64,000 nucleotides of DNA. Origin: CADDYT01 sp035294125 (lineage in GTDB: Bacteria; Chloroflexota; Ktedonobacteria; Ktedonobacterales; Ktedonobacteraceae). A program made the translations under genes and the position numbers. Below are positions 1 to 8,603 of the stretch, one piece after another (the stretch's first letter is position 1; every line of letters starts with the position of its first letter). The DNA is taken from contig DATGLM010000048.1 of the NCBI GenBank assembly GCA_035294125.1, positions 186,001 to 250,000 on the forward strand, written 5' to 3'. The notes beneath the pieces are model-generated. The model made no database searches, was not told the origin of the DNA, and was given only the letters and a program-made list of their open reading frames with translations.

Positions 1-774
1 GTCGACGTAGACGGCCCCGATACACTTGTCGCGCACAATTAAAGGCGCGCACATAATGGAGCGAATACCGTAAGCGATGATGCTATGCTGGGCCTTGAGC
101 AGGTCATCGCTCTGCGCGTCGGCGGCAAGCACGGGCTGACGAGTCTGCATCACCTTCTCCACTGTGCTGCGACTGATCTTCAGGTCAAATGCATTCTGCC
201 CGATAGTACGCAAGTGTTTTTTATCGGCGCTGATTTCACGAGCAATGGTGAATTCGAGTTCTCCGCTTTCCTCGTTGACAAGCACAAGGAAACCACGCTC
301 CGCCTTCACAAACTGAATAACCTGATCCATCACCATCAGCAGGACTTTATCGAATTCAAGCGTTGAGTTGAGTGCCCTGGCAATTTCGTACAGGGTTGCA
401 AGCTCATCATGCTCGCGTTTGAGCACCTGGATACTGGTGTTGAGGGCTTCACGCTCACTCTCAAACGAGTCTCCATTCGAGCCAGCAGCACGCCCCGTCT
501 TGAGCGCCTGACCCTGCCCCTGTATCATAACCAGGATGCGCTGCAAAGACTGGTTCAAGCGCCCCAGTTCCAGATCCGCCATACGACTGACATTGAGCGA
601 ATCATTAAGTAAGGCGACGCGTGGATCACCGCTCTCCCCGGCATAGGTTCCCTCGACCGCCCTCTCTAAATCGCGAGCGTGTTTATGCAGGGAACGCGAG
701 ACACGAACAAGCGTCTCCCCAACCGATTGCAGATCCTTGCTGACTCGTAGCGCCAGATCAGGTAATACGGTCAA
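1..774 (-). CDS. GAF-domain sensory protein, C-terminus cut by window edge
   Basis: The frame is open from a TTG codon at 774 to the window edge, giving 258 residues with no stop. The start follows GGAGG by five bases; a stop lies a short way upstream and there is no ATG between, so TTG is the best start. Residues 1-130 look helical and coiled-coil-like with many Leu, Arg and Glu. From about residue 135 a GAF domain begins (LYEIARALNSTLEFDKVL), and it ends in the classic IRSIMCAPLIVRDKCIGAVY strand pair just before the edge. GAF domains sense small ligands or redox state in cyclases, histidine kinases and phosphatases. The output domain lies outside the window, so the class cannot be given. 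The GAF call is solid. Confidence 0.85.
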   Translation of the reverse strand, partial: MTVLPDLALRVSKDLQSVGETLVRVSRSLHKHARDLERAVEGTYAGESGDPRVALLNDSLNVSRMADLELGRLNQSLQRILVMIQGQGQALKTGRAAGSNGDSFESEREALNTSIQVLKREHDELATLYEIARALNSTLEFDKVLLMVMDQVIQFVKAERGFLVLVNEESGELEFTIAREISADKKHLRTIGQNAFDLKISRSTVEKVMQTRQPVLAADAQSDDLLKAQHSIIAYGIRSIMCAPLIVRDKCIGAVYVD

Positions 775-871
775 CGCACCCTCCAACTTCTGCCTTGCAT
801 GATGGAAACAGCCTTACAAAACCTACGGGAGATAACTTTTCCCTCTATATATAAGACGCTAGTGCCCCCAT

Positions 872-880
872 ATTATAGCA
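872..880 (-). promoter_or_regulatory. Candidate extended -10 for the GAF gene
   Basis: On the minus strand the motif TGCTATAAT (extended -10) lies about 100 bases upstream of the TTG start of the GAF gene, in the divergent gap with the hydrolase at 977. No good -35 hexamer is seen, so this is only a candidate. Confidence 0.35.
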
Positions 881-976
881 TGCAAAGTTGGGGTTGCGCG
901 ACCCGATCGCTTTCAAAAAGTGATAGAATGAATAAGCTCAAACATTTTATAGAGTAGCAGGAGGAAACTTTTTCGT

Positions 977-2050
977 ATGAGTAATGAATGGCTGTTACCG
1001 GGGATTAGCCAGAATCGAGTCACGAGCGACCGGCTGGAAATGGCATACCTGGAGACCGGTACGGGCGATATCCCTGTTGTGCTGGTGCATGGAAACTGCT
1101 CCTCGTCGCTGTTTTTCCAGGATTTCATGCTGGCGCTGGCGGCGAACAATCGCTATAAGGTTCTCGCACCCGATATGCGCGGCTACGGAGATACAGAACC
1201 TCTGCCGGTTGACGCAACGCGGGGCGTGCGCGACTGGTCGGACGATCTAGATTCCTTTGCGCGTGCACTGGGCCTGAATAGCTTTCACCTCTTCGGCTGG
1301 TCGCTGGGCGGCAACATCGTCATGCAATACGCCATCGATCATCCCGGCTCGTTGCGCTCGCTGACCTTGCAGGACCCCGGCTCGCCCTATGGTTTCGGCG
1401 GCACCAGGGATGCAGAGGGGACGCTGGACTGGCCGGATGCTGCGGGCAGCGGCGGTGGGACGGTCAACCCGGATTTTGTGCAGCGCATCGCGGACAAGGA
1501 TCGCGGCTACGACCAGAATTCGCCGCGCACAGTGATGAATACCTTCTATTTCAAGCCACCATTCAAAGCCCCGCCAGACCGCGAGGAGATTTATGTCACC
1601 TCGATCCTCACAACGCGGGTAGGGCCGGACAACTATCCCGGTGACACGACTACATCCCAGAACTGGCCCTTCGTCGCGCCAGGAACACACGGGGTCAACA
1701 ACGCGCTGGCCCCCACCTATCTCAACCAGAATGCACTCGCCACTACAAGCCAGAAACCACCACTGCTCTGGGTACATGGCGCGAACGACCAGATCGTCTC
1801 CGATACCTCATTCTTCGACATGGGCTATCTAGGGCAGCTCGGCTTCGTTCCCGGCTGGCCCGGCGCAGAGGTTTATCCACCGCAGCCGATGGTCGAGCAG
1901 ATACGCACGCTGCTCAACCAGTACCAGGCAAACGGCGGAGCATATCGCGAGGTAGTCATCGAAGATTGCGGCCACTCGCCGCATATCGAGAAGCAAGAGG
2001 AACTCTACAATATCCTCTACCCATTTCTGGTGGAGTGCGACGCTCAATAG
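977..2050 (+). CDS. Alpha/beta hydrolase
   Basis: A 357-residue alpha/beta hydrolase-fold enzyme, presumably cytoplasmic because no signal peptide is visible. The oxyanion-hole strand is VVLVHGNC (34-41). The nucleophile elbow GWSLGG puts Ser109 in place, Asp271 lies in VHGANDQIV and His333 in CGHSPH, giving a complete triad in the usual order. A long insertion between residues 140 and 260 forms the lid and probably sets substrate choice. The start follows AGGAGG by 11 bases. It is divergent from the GAF gene and has no operon partner. The fold covers esterases, epoxide hydrolases and haloalkane dehalogenases; the sequence alone does not choose between them. Confidence 0.88.
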   Translation: MSNEWLLPGISQNRVTSDRLEMAYLETGTGDIPVVLVHGNCSSSLFFQDFMLALAANNRYKVLAPDMRGYGDTEPLPVDATRGVRDWSDDLDSFARALGLNSFHLFGWSLGGNIVMQYAIDHPGSLRSLTLQDPGSPYGFGGTRDAEGTLDWPDAAGSGGGTVNPDFVQRIADKDRGYDQNSPRTVMNTFYFKPPFKAPPDREEIYVTSILTTRVGPDNYPGDTTTSQNWPFVAPGTHGVNNALAPTYLNQNALATTSQKPPLLWVHGANDQIVSDTSFFDMGYLGQLGFVPGWPGAEVYPPQPMVEQIRTLLNQYQANGGAYREVVIEDCGHSPHIEKQEELYNILYPFLVECDAQ

Positions 2051-2158
2051 GACAGCAGCACAGAGACGGCGAGCCAGCGGCATAGTGTGCCGCTGGCTCG
2101 CTGTGAAGTGAGGAGTGTTGTCAAACTCGCAGCCGGTCTGCACGCCGGTCGGAGAGAC

Positions 2159-2440
2159 TTACGGGTTATTCGGGTCGTTCGGGTTGAGGGCCGCGCCGAG
2201 TTTGTTCTCCACCTTGCCACCGGCTTGCTGCACATTGCCCTCGGCTTCTTTGGCCTTGCCCTTCATCTCCATCGACTCGTTGTTAGTCAGATTGCCTACG
2301 CCGCTCTGGACTTTCCCTGCAACCTCTTTCGCTTTCCCTTCCACCTGATTCTTCAGTCCCTGCCCTTGCAGGTTCTGACCCGGATTCGGGTTCTGATCAG
2401 TCGTATACTGATCTTTATCGTTCGTATACTGGTCAGCCAT
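2159..2440 (-). CDS. CsbD family stress-response protein
   Basis: A 93-residue, very hydrophilic protein. It has the CsbD signature of repeated Gly-Lys-Ala-Lys-Glu blocks: VEGKAKEVAGKVQSGVGN (about 34-51) and MKGKAKEAEGNVQQAGGKVE (about 59-78). CsbD proteins accumulate under general stress in many bacteria; their molecular role is unknown. The N-terminal 25 residues are Asn-, Gln-, Asp- and Tyr-rich and probably disordered, and the C-terminus ends in Pro/Asn repeats. The start is preceded by GGAGAAAC. A strong terminator upstream separates it from pepF, so it is probably transcribed alone. Confidence 0.9.
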   Translation of the reverse strand: MADQYTNDKDQYTTDQNPNPGQNLQGQGLKNQVEGKAKEVAGKVQSGVGNLTNNESMEMKGKAKEAEGNVQQAGGKVENKLGAALNPNDPNNP

Positions 2441-2584
2441 AAGTTAGTTTCTCCTTTTCTGAACTCACTTTCCATGCAACCAATTTGCGCCACCGCCAGT
2501 TGTGAAAGGCAGAAAGTTACGCAACTACTACGAACACGATTGAGAAGCCAGAGTGGGGACAGGCGTGCTGTAAAAAGAGCGCTT

Positions 2585-2623
2585 AGAAAAAAGCGTGCCA
2601 CCGTACACAAACGGCGGTGGCAC
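2585..2623 (-). terminator. Intrinsic terminator of the pepF gene
   Basis: On the minus strand a nine-base perfect stem (GTGCCACCG / CGGTGGCAC, arms 2615-2623 and 2595-2603) with an 11-base loop is followed by GCTTTTTTC. It lies about 30 bases after the oligoendopeptidase stop codon and ends that transcript before csbD. Confidence 0.85.
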
Positions 2624-2653
2624 AGTAGAATCAGTATTCCTGCTGAAGCAACT

Positions 2654-4477
2654 TTAGCCCCGCTGCCCCTGTTCGACCTCGTGCAGTAACTGCTCCATCT
2701 GCGTGAGATGGGATGCGAAGAGTTGCAGGGCCTGGCGCACCGGCTCCGGCGAGGTCATATCCACGCCTGCCTTCTTGAGCAGTTCAATACTGTAGTCGGA
2801 TGAGCCAGAACTGAGGAACTTCAGATAACGATTGACTGCTGGCTGGCCTTCTTGCAGAATTTGCTGCGCAAGGGCCGAGGCTGCAGAGATGCCCGTCGCG
2901 TACTGGTAGACATAGAAGCTGCTGTAGAAGTGGGGAATACGCGCCCACTCGATATCGATCAGTTCATCGATGAAGGCAACGCCGCCGTAGTATTTTTCGT
3001 TGAGCGCGCGATAGAGCGCGCTGAGTGAATCGGCAGTGAGTGGCTCGCCTTGTTCCGCTTTCGCGTGAATCTGCTGCTCGAACTCGGCGAACATGGTCTG
3101 GCGGAACAGCGTACCACGGAAGCCTTCCAGCGAGTGATTGAGCACCGCCAGCTTGAAAGCGCGATCTTTGCTCATTTTGAGCAGATAATCAGTAAGCAAC
3201 GCCTCGTTGAGGGTGGAGGCAACCTCGGCCACGAAGATGGTGTAGTCGCCATACTGGAAAGGCTGATTGCTGCGCGTGTAGAGTGAGTGCATGGAATGGC
3301 CCAGCTCGTGAGCCAGGGTGAACATGCTGTCCCGGTCGTGCTGGAAATTCAGCAGGATGAAGGGGAAGGTTCCGTATGCGCCGCCACTATAGGCCCCACT
3401 GCGCTTATTGGGCGTCTCGAAGACATCAATCCAGCGCTGACTGAAGCCCTGCATAAGGTGATGGACGTAATCCTCGCCCAGCGGAGCCAGCGCCTTCACG
3501 ATGATGTCCTGTGCCTGCTCGTAGCTGATCTCCTCTCTCTTTTCCTCGACGATTGGGACGTAGAGATCATACATGTGTAGTTCGTCGAGTTGCAGCACCC
3601 GTTTGCGCAGCTTCAGGTAGCGGTCGAGCAGCGAGATATGCTGGCTCACCACATCAACCAGGTTGAAGTAGACGCTGGTGGGAATGTTGTAGCGCGCCAG
3701 AGCGTGTTCAAGGCTGGTCTTGTAGTTGCTCTGGCGCGAGTAGAACAGATCGACCTTGACCTGCGTACCAAGTGCGGTAGCCAGCGTGTTGCGCAGCTTG
3801 TAGAAGGTGCCCTGCATGCCTTCGAAGGCTGCTTTGCGCACGGCCCGGTCCTGACTGCGGATGAAGACGAGATAGTTGCCATGCGTCAACTGCACCTGCT
3901 GGCCCTGCTCGTTCGTGATCGTCGGCAGTTGCAGGTCGGCGTTGTTGATCATCGAGAAGATGGCATCGGGGCCGCTGGCGATCTCACCGGCGGCGGAGAG
4001 CACAGCCTCGACTTCGACGGAGCGCACGTGCCCCCGCTTGCGGTTCAAATCATCGAACTGGTGCTCGTAGAGCTTGAGGCCGGATGTTTCCTGCACGAAC
4101 TTCTCAAGCTCGGATTCAGGCAGAGCGAGAATTTCCGGCTCGATATAGGAGACAACCGTAGCTGCCTGGACGTAGAGTTGCATGGCGCGGTCAAACATGG
4201 CCTGATAGGTACCGTTGGCGGTATTCTCGTCTTTGCGCAGCGAGGCGTAGACAAAGAGGCGATCAATACGCTCGAACAGGTGGTCACGCTTCTGTAAGAC
4301 GTTCAAGAGCGCCTGCCCGCTCTGTGAAAGCGTTCCCTGCAACGCTTCGAGTTCAGGCAACTGCTGTTGTAGCTCTTTATATTCGCGTTCCCAGTCCTCG
4401 TTAGTAGCAAAAATGCTTTCCAGGTTCCAGGTATATGCAGTTTCAATATCCTGCCGGTTTTTTACTGTTGTTTGCAA
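2654..4477 (-). CDS. pepF: Oligoendopeptidase F (M3 metallopeptidase)
   Basis: A 607-residue M3B zinc peptidase that cleaves short peptides in the cytoplasm. The N-terminal helical half (about 1-200) matches the PepF oligopeptidase domain, and the catalytic half carries HELGHSMH at about 390-397 with both zinc His residues and the catalytic Glu391. A downstream helix with VAEVASTLNEALL supplies the third zinc ligand. The length is normal for PepF (about 600). No signal peptide is seen. The ATG is preceded by AAGGAGCATACATTGC (in transcript sense), a usable ribosome site. It is the last gene before an intrinsic terminator. Confidence 0.95.
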   Translation of the reverse strand: MQTTVKNRQDIETAYTWNLESIFATNEDWEREYKELQQQLPELEALQGTLSQSGQALLNVLQKRDHLFERIDRLFVYASLRKDENTANGTYQAMFDRAMQLYVQAATVVSYIEPEILALPESELEKFVQETSGLKLYEHQFDDLNRKRGHVRSVEVEAVLSAAGEIASGPDAIFSMINNADLQLPTITNEQGQQVQLTHGNYLVFIRSQDRAVRKAAFEGMQGTFYKLRNTLATALGTQVKVDLFYSRQSNYKTSLEHALARYNIPTSVYFNLVDVVSQHISLLDRYLKLRKRVLQLDELHMYDLYVPIVEEKREEISYEQAQDIIVKALAPLGEDYVHHLMQGFSQRWIDVFETPNKRSGAYSGGAYGTFPFILLNFQHDRDSMFTLAHELGHSMHSLYTRSNQPFQYGDYTIFVAEVASTLNEALLTDYLLKMSKDRAFKLAVLNHSLEGFRGTLFRQTMFAEFEQQIHAKAEQGEPLTADSLSALYRALNEKYYGGVAFIDELIDIEWARIPHFYSSFYVYQYATGISAASALAQQILQEGQPAVNRYLKFLSSGSSDYSIELLKKAGVDMTSPEPVRQALQLFASHLTQMEQLLHEVEQGQRG

Positions 4478-4610
4478 TGTATGCTCCTTACCATACCAGA
4501 GCTTTTCTGGCGTAGATTTCTATGCAATATTGTAGCATCCTTACAAGAAACCGGGTATCCATTCAGAATACCCGGCGTTGTATATCATCCTTATTGCTTC
4601 GTCGAGGTTT

Positions 4611-5576
4611 CTACTCCTCCTCAAACTCGCCGAGCAGGTCTTCACGATTTCCCCACTTTTCGAGGAAGCGGTAGAAATTGCGTTTCTTCAGGCGCGTACG
4701 TTCGGCATCCGAGAAGCGCGTCTCCCGCAGAGAGGTGTGGCAGACGAGCGGCAAGTTTGGTGTGACGACGTTGCGCGCGCCGCTATCCAGGACGGCGAAG
4801 TTGAAGTCGATGTCCATGTAGAGCGGATAGCGGTAGCGTTCGTCGAACAGGCCGACACGCTTGAGCAGGCTGCGGCGAAAGGCCATGCAGACCTGGTCTA
4901 CAGCCTCCACGTCCAGTTCCTCGCTCTCATTGAAGTGGCGCAGGTTTGTGGTCTGCAGGCCGTGCAACCCGGTCACGCCCACCGATCGATCCGCCAGCGT
5001 CTTTGCCAGGGGTGTGAATAGATCACCGGTGAGTTCGGCGCTGCTGTCCAGCACGAGAATGTATGTGCCGCGACTGCGCTTCAGGCCCAGATTGCGCGCC
5101 CCGGCCTCGCCCATCATACGCGTGGGGCGAACATAATGTACGCGCCGATCGCGCTGGCGCATAGTTTCGGCCCAGATGCTCAACTCATCCTGAGAAGCAT
5201 TGTCTACCAGAATGATTTCAATATCGTGATCTCCGGCGAAGCGCAGGACGCTCTCGACACAGCGCCGTGTCTCCGCGAAGTTATTTTGCGCAAGAATATT
5301 GACGGAGAACGCACATGCATCCGCTTCTTCCAGCAACGAGGGCATCTGACTGGCCCTGTGATAGGAGCCTCCATCCACCTCGACGCCGGGAAGAATGATC
5401 AGATGCGCTCCGTGGGGATTGTCTTTAATTGCATAACCGGCCTCCTCTATCTGTTTCTTTAACGCATCGGCACGAGCATACTGCCCGCGACGGCGCAGGA
5501 TGTCCCGCTCATGAGAAAGGGCAAGTATTTCGGCGGGAATGCCTTGACGATATGGCTTCGTAGTCATACGTTCCAT
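4611..5576 (-). CDS. GT2-like glycosyltransferase with CysRS-tail-like N-terminus
   Basis: A 321-residue protein with two parts. Residues 13-62 resemble the C-terminal helical tail of cysteinyl-tRNA synthetase: ERDILRRRGQYARADALKKQ followed by IEEAGYAIKDNPHGAHLI, which matches the usual 'ADxIRxxLxxxGIxLEDTPxG' pattern. Residues 89 to about 300 are a GT-A fold family 2 glycosyltransferase: SVNILAQNN, the nucleotide-binding IILVDNASQD, GEAGARNLGLKRSRG, and a later FDERYRYPLYMDIDFNF acceptor loop. At the usual DXD site the sequence is LVLDSSAEL, so the second Asp is lacking. It is cytosolic with no membrane segment, so it probably uses a soluble or peripheral acceptor. The donor is unknown. It lies downstream of gamma-glutamyltransferase on the same strand with a 45-base gap. 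Confidence 0.75.
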   Translation of the reverse strand: MERMTTKPYRQGIPAEILALSHERDILRRRGQYARADALKKQIEEAGYAIKDNPHGAHLIILPGVEVDGGSYHRASQMPSLLEEADACAFSVNILAQNNFAETRRCVESVLRFAGDHDIEIILVDNASQDELSIWAETMRQRDRRVHYVRPTRMMGEAGARNLGLKRSRGTYILVLDSSAELTGDLFTPLAKTLADRSVGVTGLHGLQTTNLRHFNESEELDVEAVDQVCMAFRRSLLKRVGLFDERYRYPLYMDIDFNFAVLDSGARNVVTPNLPLVCHTSLRETRFSDAERTRLKKRNFYRFLEKWGNREDLLGEFEEE

Positions 5577-5621
5577 CCCTCATCCTTTCGCTATCCGGTT
5601 TCTCTGTCCACAAGTACTATG

Positions 5622-7295
5622 CTACCAACCAAGAGCGAGGCCATCACATCGCGGGTCGGCAGCACCTTCAAAAACATGGGTTTGAGGATTGATGGCAATC
5701 GCTTGCGCGTGACCCATGCGATCCTCCCAGGGGCCATCGACGCTGACGTAATGCCCCAACAGATCGAGCGCCAGAGCGGTGCCGGTTGGGAAGCGCCGCT
5801 CCAACGTGACCATCTCTGAGACTACACGCTCATACTGGTCGTCAAGGGTACGCTGACCAGCAACCTCACTCGTGCGTGAGGTCTGGGTCTCGAAGCGGCC
5901 ACTCCGCCAGCGAGGGGCCGTGATCGCCTGCTGTACGTCGAGGCCAAAATCTATAATGTTTGTGAGTAATTGCACGTGTGTCTGTGGCTGCCCATCGCCT
6001 CCCATCGCACCAAGCACCAGGTAGGGTGTTCCGCTACGCAGTACCATCGCCGCGGTTAGCGTATGCATTGTGCGCTTGCCCGGCTGCAAGTAATTGACAT
6101 GGCGCGGGTCGAGAGAGAAATAGGAGCCGCGATTGTGCAGCAGCATACCGGTTGCGCCGCCGACAATACCGCTGCCAAAGCTGTTATAGAGACTCTGAAT
6201 CAGGGAGACGACATTCCCCTCGCGGTCTGCCACACAGAGATACATCGTATCACCCTCTTTTTCCAGGCCTGGCGCGAAATAGGGCGTCGCCCGCTCCAGT
6301 TTGATACGCGCCCGCTGCTTTGCGGCGTAATCTTTATCCAGCAACCGCGCTACCGGCACATCGACGAAGGCAGGGTCTGAGACATAGCGGTCGCGGTCGG
6401 CAAAAGCCAGCTTCTTCGCCTCCAGCAGCACATGCAGCGTCTCCGGCATTTGATAGCCCATCGCCTTCAGATCGTAGCCCTCGATGATATTCAGTATCTC
6501 CAGGGCAGCAATACCCTGTGAATTGGGCGCAGTTTCGTACACATCGTAGCCGCGATAATTCGTCGAAATGGGTTCCACCCAGTCGGAGTGATGATGCTCC
6601 AGGTCCGCCATCGCCAGTACGCCCCCACTCAGTTCCACATAATCGGTCAATGTGCGGCCCAGCGGCCCATGATAAAAGGCGTCGCGGCCCTCGCGAGCCA
6701 GCATGCGATAGCTGCGGGCCAGATCGGGCTGGCGCAAGATCTGACCTGGCTGAAGCGGGCGACCATCCTTGAGATAGGTTTCGGCACTGCTCGACCACTG
6801 CTTCAGTAGCGACTGCGCGTCCCTGAACCAGCCACTCATCTTGACCGTGATGGGCATGCCATCCTCGGCATAGCCAATAGCAGGAGCAAACACCTGCTCG
6901 ACGGGCAGGGAACCAAAGCGTTCCAGCGCCTCGAACCAGCCATCTATCGCCCCCGGCACGGTGATCGAGAGCGGGCCACGTTCAGGAATCTTCCGCAGCT
7001 TCTTTTCCACGAACAATTCTGGTGTCATCCCTGCGGGGGCGCGCCCACTGCCATTGAGCGCGTACAGTCGCCGCGTCCTCGCCTCCCAGATAAGCATAAA
7101 GACATCACCACCGGCAGAGCAGGTCGAGGGATAGACAACGGTCATAACCAGGTTAGCGGCGACAGCGGCATCGATGGCATTTCCACCGGAGGTGAGTATC
7201 TGCAAACCCGCCTGTGTGGCGAGATAATTAGCGCAAGCAACCATTCCACGCGTGCCATAAACAGGCTGTTCGGAGAACATGTGCGGAGACTCCAT
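5622..7295 (-). CDS. Gamma-glutamyltransferase family protein
   Basis: A 557-residue Ntn-hydrolase of the gamma-glutamyltranspeptidase family, which transfers or hydrolyses gamma-glutamyl groups of glutathione-like compounds. The large-subunit landmarks are present: GGNAIDAAVAANL (38-50), SAGGD, and NGSGRAPAGM. The predicted autoprocessing Thr350 is in EGDTMYLCVADREGNVVSLI; the usual His after the second Thr is replaced by Tyr/Leu, as in acyltransferase-like GGTs. Later GGATGMLLHNRG and GAMGGDGQPQ complete the small subunit. No signal peptide is seen, so it looks cytoplasmic, unlike E. coli GGT. A second Met at residue 6 (coordinate 7280) has GGAG nine bases upstream and may be the true start. 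Physiological substrate unknown. Confidence 0.87.
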   Translation of the reverse strand: MESPHMFSEQPVYGTRGMVACANYLATQAGLQILTSGGNAIDAAVAANLVMTVVYPSTCSAGGDVFMLIWEARTRRLYALNGSGRAPAGMTPELFVEKKLRKIPERGPLSITVPGAIDGWFEALERFGSLPVEQVFAPAIGYAEDGMPITVKMSGWFRDAQSLLKQWSSSAETYLKDGRPLQPGQILRQPDLARSYRMLAREGRDAFYHGPLGRTLTDYVELSGGVLAMADLEHHHSDWVEPISTNYRGYDVYETAPNSQGIAALEILNIIEGYDLKAMGYQMPETLHVLLEAKKLAFADRDRYVSDPAFVDVPVARLLDKDYAAKQRARIKLERATPYFAPGLEKEGDTMYLCVADREGNVVSLIQSLYNSFGSGIVGGATGMLLHNRGSYFSLDPRHVNYLQPGKRTMHTLTAAMVLRSGTPYLVLGAMGGDGQPQTHVQLLTNIIDFGLDVQQAITAPRWRSGRFETQTSRTSEVAGQRTLDDQYERVVSEMVTLERRFPTGTALALDLLGHYVSVDGPWEDRMGHAQAIAINPQTHVFEGAADPRCDGLALGW

Positions 7296-7683
7296 TTCAA
7301 TATACAGCAGCTCCCATATTTCTGATACGTATTATATCATATTCGCTCCCCACCTCCCACTTTTTGCACGCCTCTCCCTTTGCGAGAGAGCCTCTCACGC
7401 GCGCTCAGAAATCTAAACTACAGAACATTCGTTCGTCTTTGTTCGTTTCTGAACATCTGTAAACGTCCCAATCGCTGTCAACATCGCTGTCACCGTTACT
7501 CTGTTGAGGAGGCTAAGCGAGCGACGGGAGCGAGAGAAAAACGTCTGCTACTTAAGCTAGACTTTATCCCAATGTCATCCTGATCACGCGGTGAATGCGA
7601 GCGTATCCACAAGGCGCTCGAAAAGTGCATGTGGAATTTGGACGACATCAGTATGGTAAACCCGATTTATGGGGTCATTATAC
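7296..7683. other. Intergenic region without a supported gene
   Basis: These 388 bases separate the gamma-glutamyltransferase start (minus) from the promoter of the catabolic cluster (plus). A short plus-strand open frame at 7380-7583 (67 codons) has no ribosome site and a Cys/Arg-rich, low-complexity translation, so I do not call it. No tRNA or clear hairpin is seen. Confidence 0.6.
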
Positions 7684-7712
7684 TTGATTTATCGCCTGCT
7701 TCATGGTATACT
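7684..7712 (+). promoter_or_regulatory. Sigma-70-type promoter of the first SDR
   Basis: TTGATT (7684-7689), a 17-base spacer and TATACT (7707-7712). The -10 and the 28 bases from 7702 are identical to the promoter module at 9444, and the spacer length is the same. It drives the SDR pair 7815-9404. Confidence 0.75.
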
Positions 7713-7732
7713 TTTTCAAATTCATGATAGAT

Positions 7733-7748
7733 ATGCAAGAAATTGCAT
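7733..7748. promoter_or_regulatory. Operator palindrome, copy 1
   Basis: ATGCAAGAAATTGCAT, a perfect 6-base inverted repeat with a GAAA centre, begins 21 bases after the -10 box and so lies just downstream of the expected transcription start. The same 16 bases occur at 9475-9490 at the same distance from an equal promoter. Its position suits repression by the SorC-family protein encoded at 9519; the assignment to that protein is inference. Confidence 0.72.
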
Positions 7749-7814
7749 AGCTCGCTTGTTATCTCTGTTCCTGCGGGAAATTGCTTTCAGCTTGTTAAAA
7801 AAGGAGGAATTTGC

Positions 7815-8585
7815 ATGAGCAGCGGACGCCTTGTGGGGAAACGCGCGATCATCACTGGAGCGGGCAGTGGCATGGGACGTGCTGCAGCCCTACGTTTTGC
7901 GCGTGAGGGAGCAAAGGTCGGCCTCATCGACATCAACGGGATAGCTATTGAGGAGGTTCTGGCGAAGATCGTCGCTTCAGGTGGAGAAGCATTACCACTC
8001 GTAGCCGATGTATCGAGTGAGGAGCAGGTAAGACAGGCAGTGGACCAAACTGTTGAGCGTTGGGGCGGGCTTGATATTGTGGTCGCCAACGCGGGCATCG
8101 AACTGGTGGGAGAAGACGCGCGCGCACATGAACTGGCGAAAGAGGTGTGGGATCGCACGCTGGCCGTCAACCTCACCGGTATATTTCTCACATGCAAGCA
8201 TGGCATCCGCGCCCTGCTCGCCTCCGGTGGTGGCAGTGTAGTCTGCACTGCGTCACCAACAGGACTGTTTGGCAGCGCGGCAGGGTTCTCGGCCTATAGC
8301 GCGAGCAAAGCAGGCGTGTATGGCCTGACGCGGGTCATGGCAAACGACTACGCGCGATCGGGCATACGCATCAATGCCGTCATCCCTGGCTTCACCAACA
8401 CCCCAATGACGAAGTATTTCATGGAGAACGACCAGGAGCGCGAGGCGCTCATTCGCTCGATACCTCTTGGACGCCCCGGCGAGGCCGACGAGGTTGCCTC
8501 GGTCATGCTCTTCCTCGCCTCGGATGAGGCATCGTATGTGACCGGGGCCGCCTGGGCCACTGATGGCGGCATGACGGCTGTCTAA
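7815..8585 (+). CDS. SDR family oxidoreductase (first of three)
   Basis: A 256-residue classical short-chain dehydrogenase, NAD(P)-dependent, acting on alcohol or keto groups. It shows the cofactor loop TGAGSGMG (14-21), the acidic LIDING end of strand 2 that favours NAD, the NAG motif in VVANAGIEL, catalytic YSASK, and C-terminal GAAWATDGGMTAV. The start ATG at 7815 has AAGGAGGAATTTGC in front; upstream in-frame codons overlap the operator and are unlikely to be translated. It is the first gene after the promoter/operator and is followed after 18 bases by a second SDR. The context suggests oxidation of a sugar or sugar acid in the cluster's pathway. The substrate is not known. Confidence 0.9.
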   Translation: MSSGRLVGKRAIITGAGSGMGRAAALRFAREGAKVGLIDINGIAIEEVLAKIVASGGEALPLVADVSSEEQVRQAVDQTVERWGGLDIVVANAGIELVGEDARAHELAKEVWDRTLAVNLTGIFLTCKHGIRALLASGGGSVVCTASPTGLFGSAAGFSAYSASKAGVYGLTRVMANDYARSGIRINAVIPGFTNTPMTKYFMENDQEREALIRSIPLGRPGEADEVASVMLFLASDEASYVTGAAWATDGGMTAV

Positions 8586-8603
8586 GGCGAAAGGGAGCCA
8601 GCT

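Noticed and set aside
3590..4297. A 235-codon plus-strand frame opposite pepF
   Set aside because: Antisense to a well-supported M3 peptidase gene, with no motif and no ribosome site.
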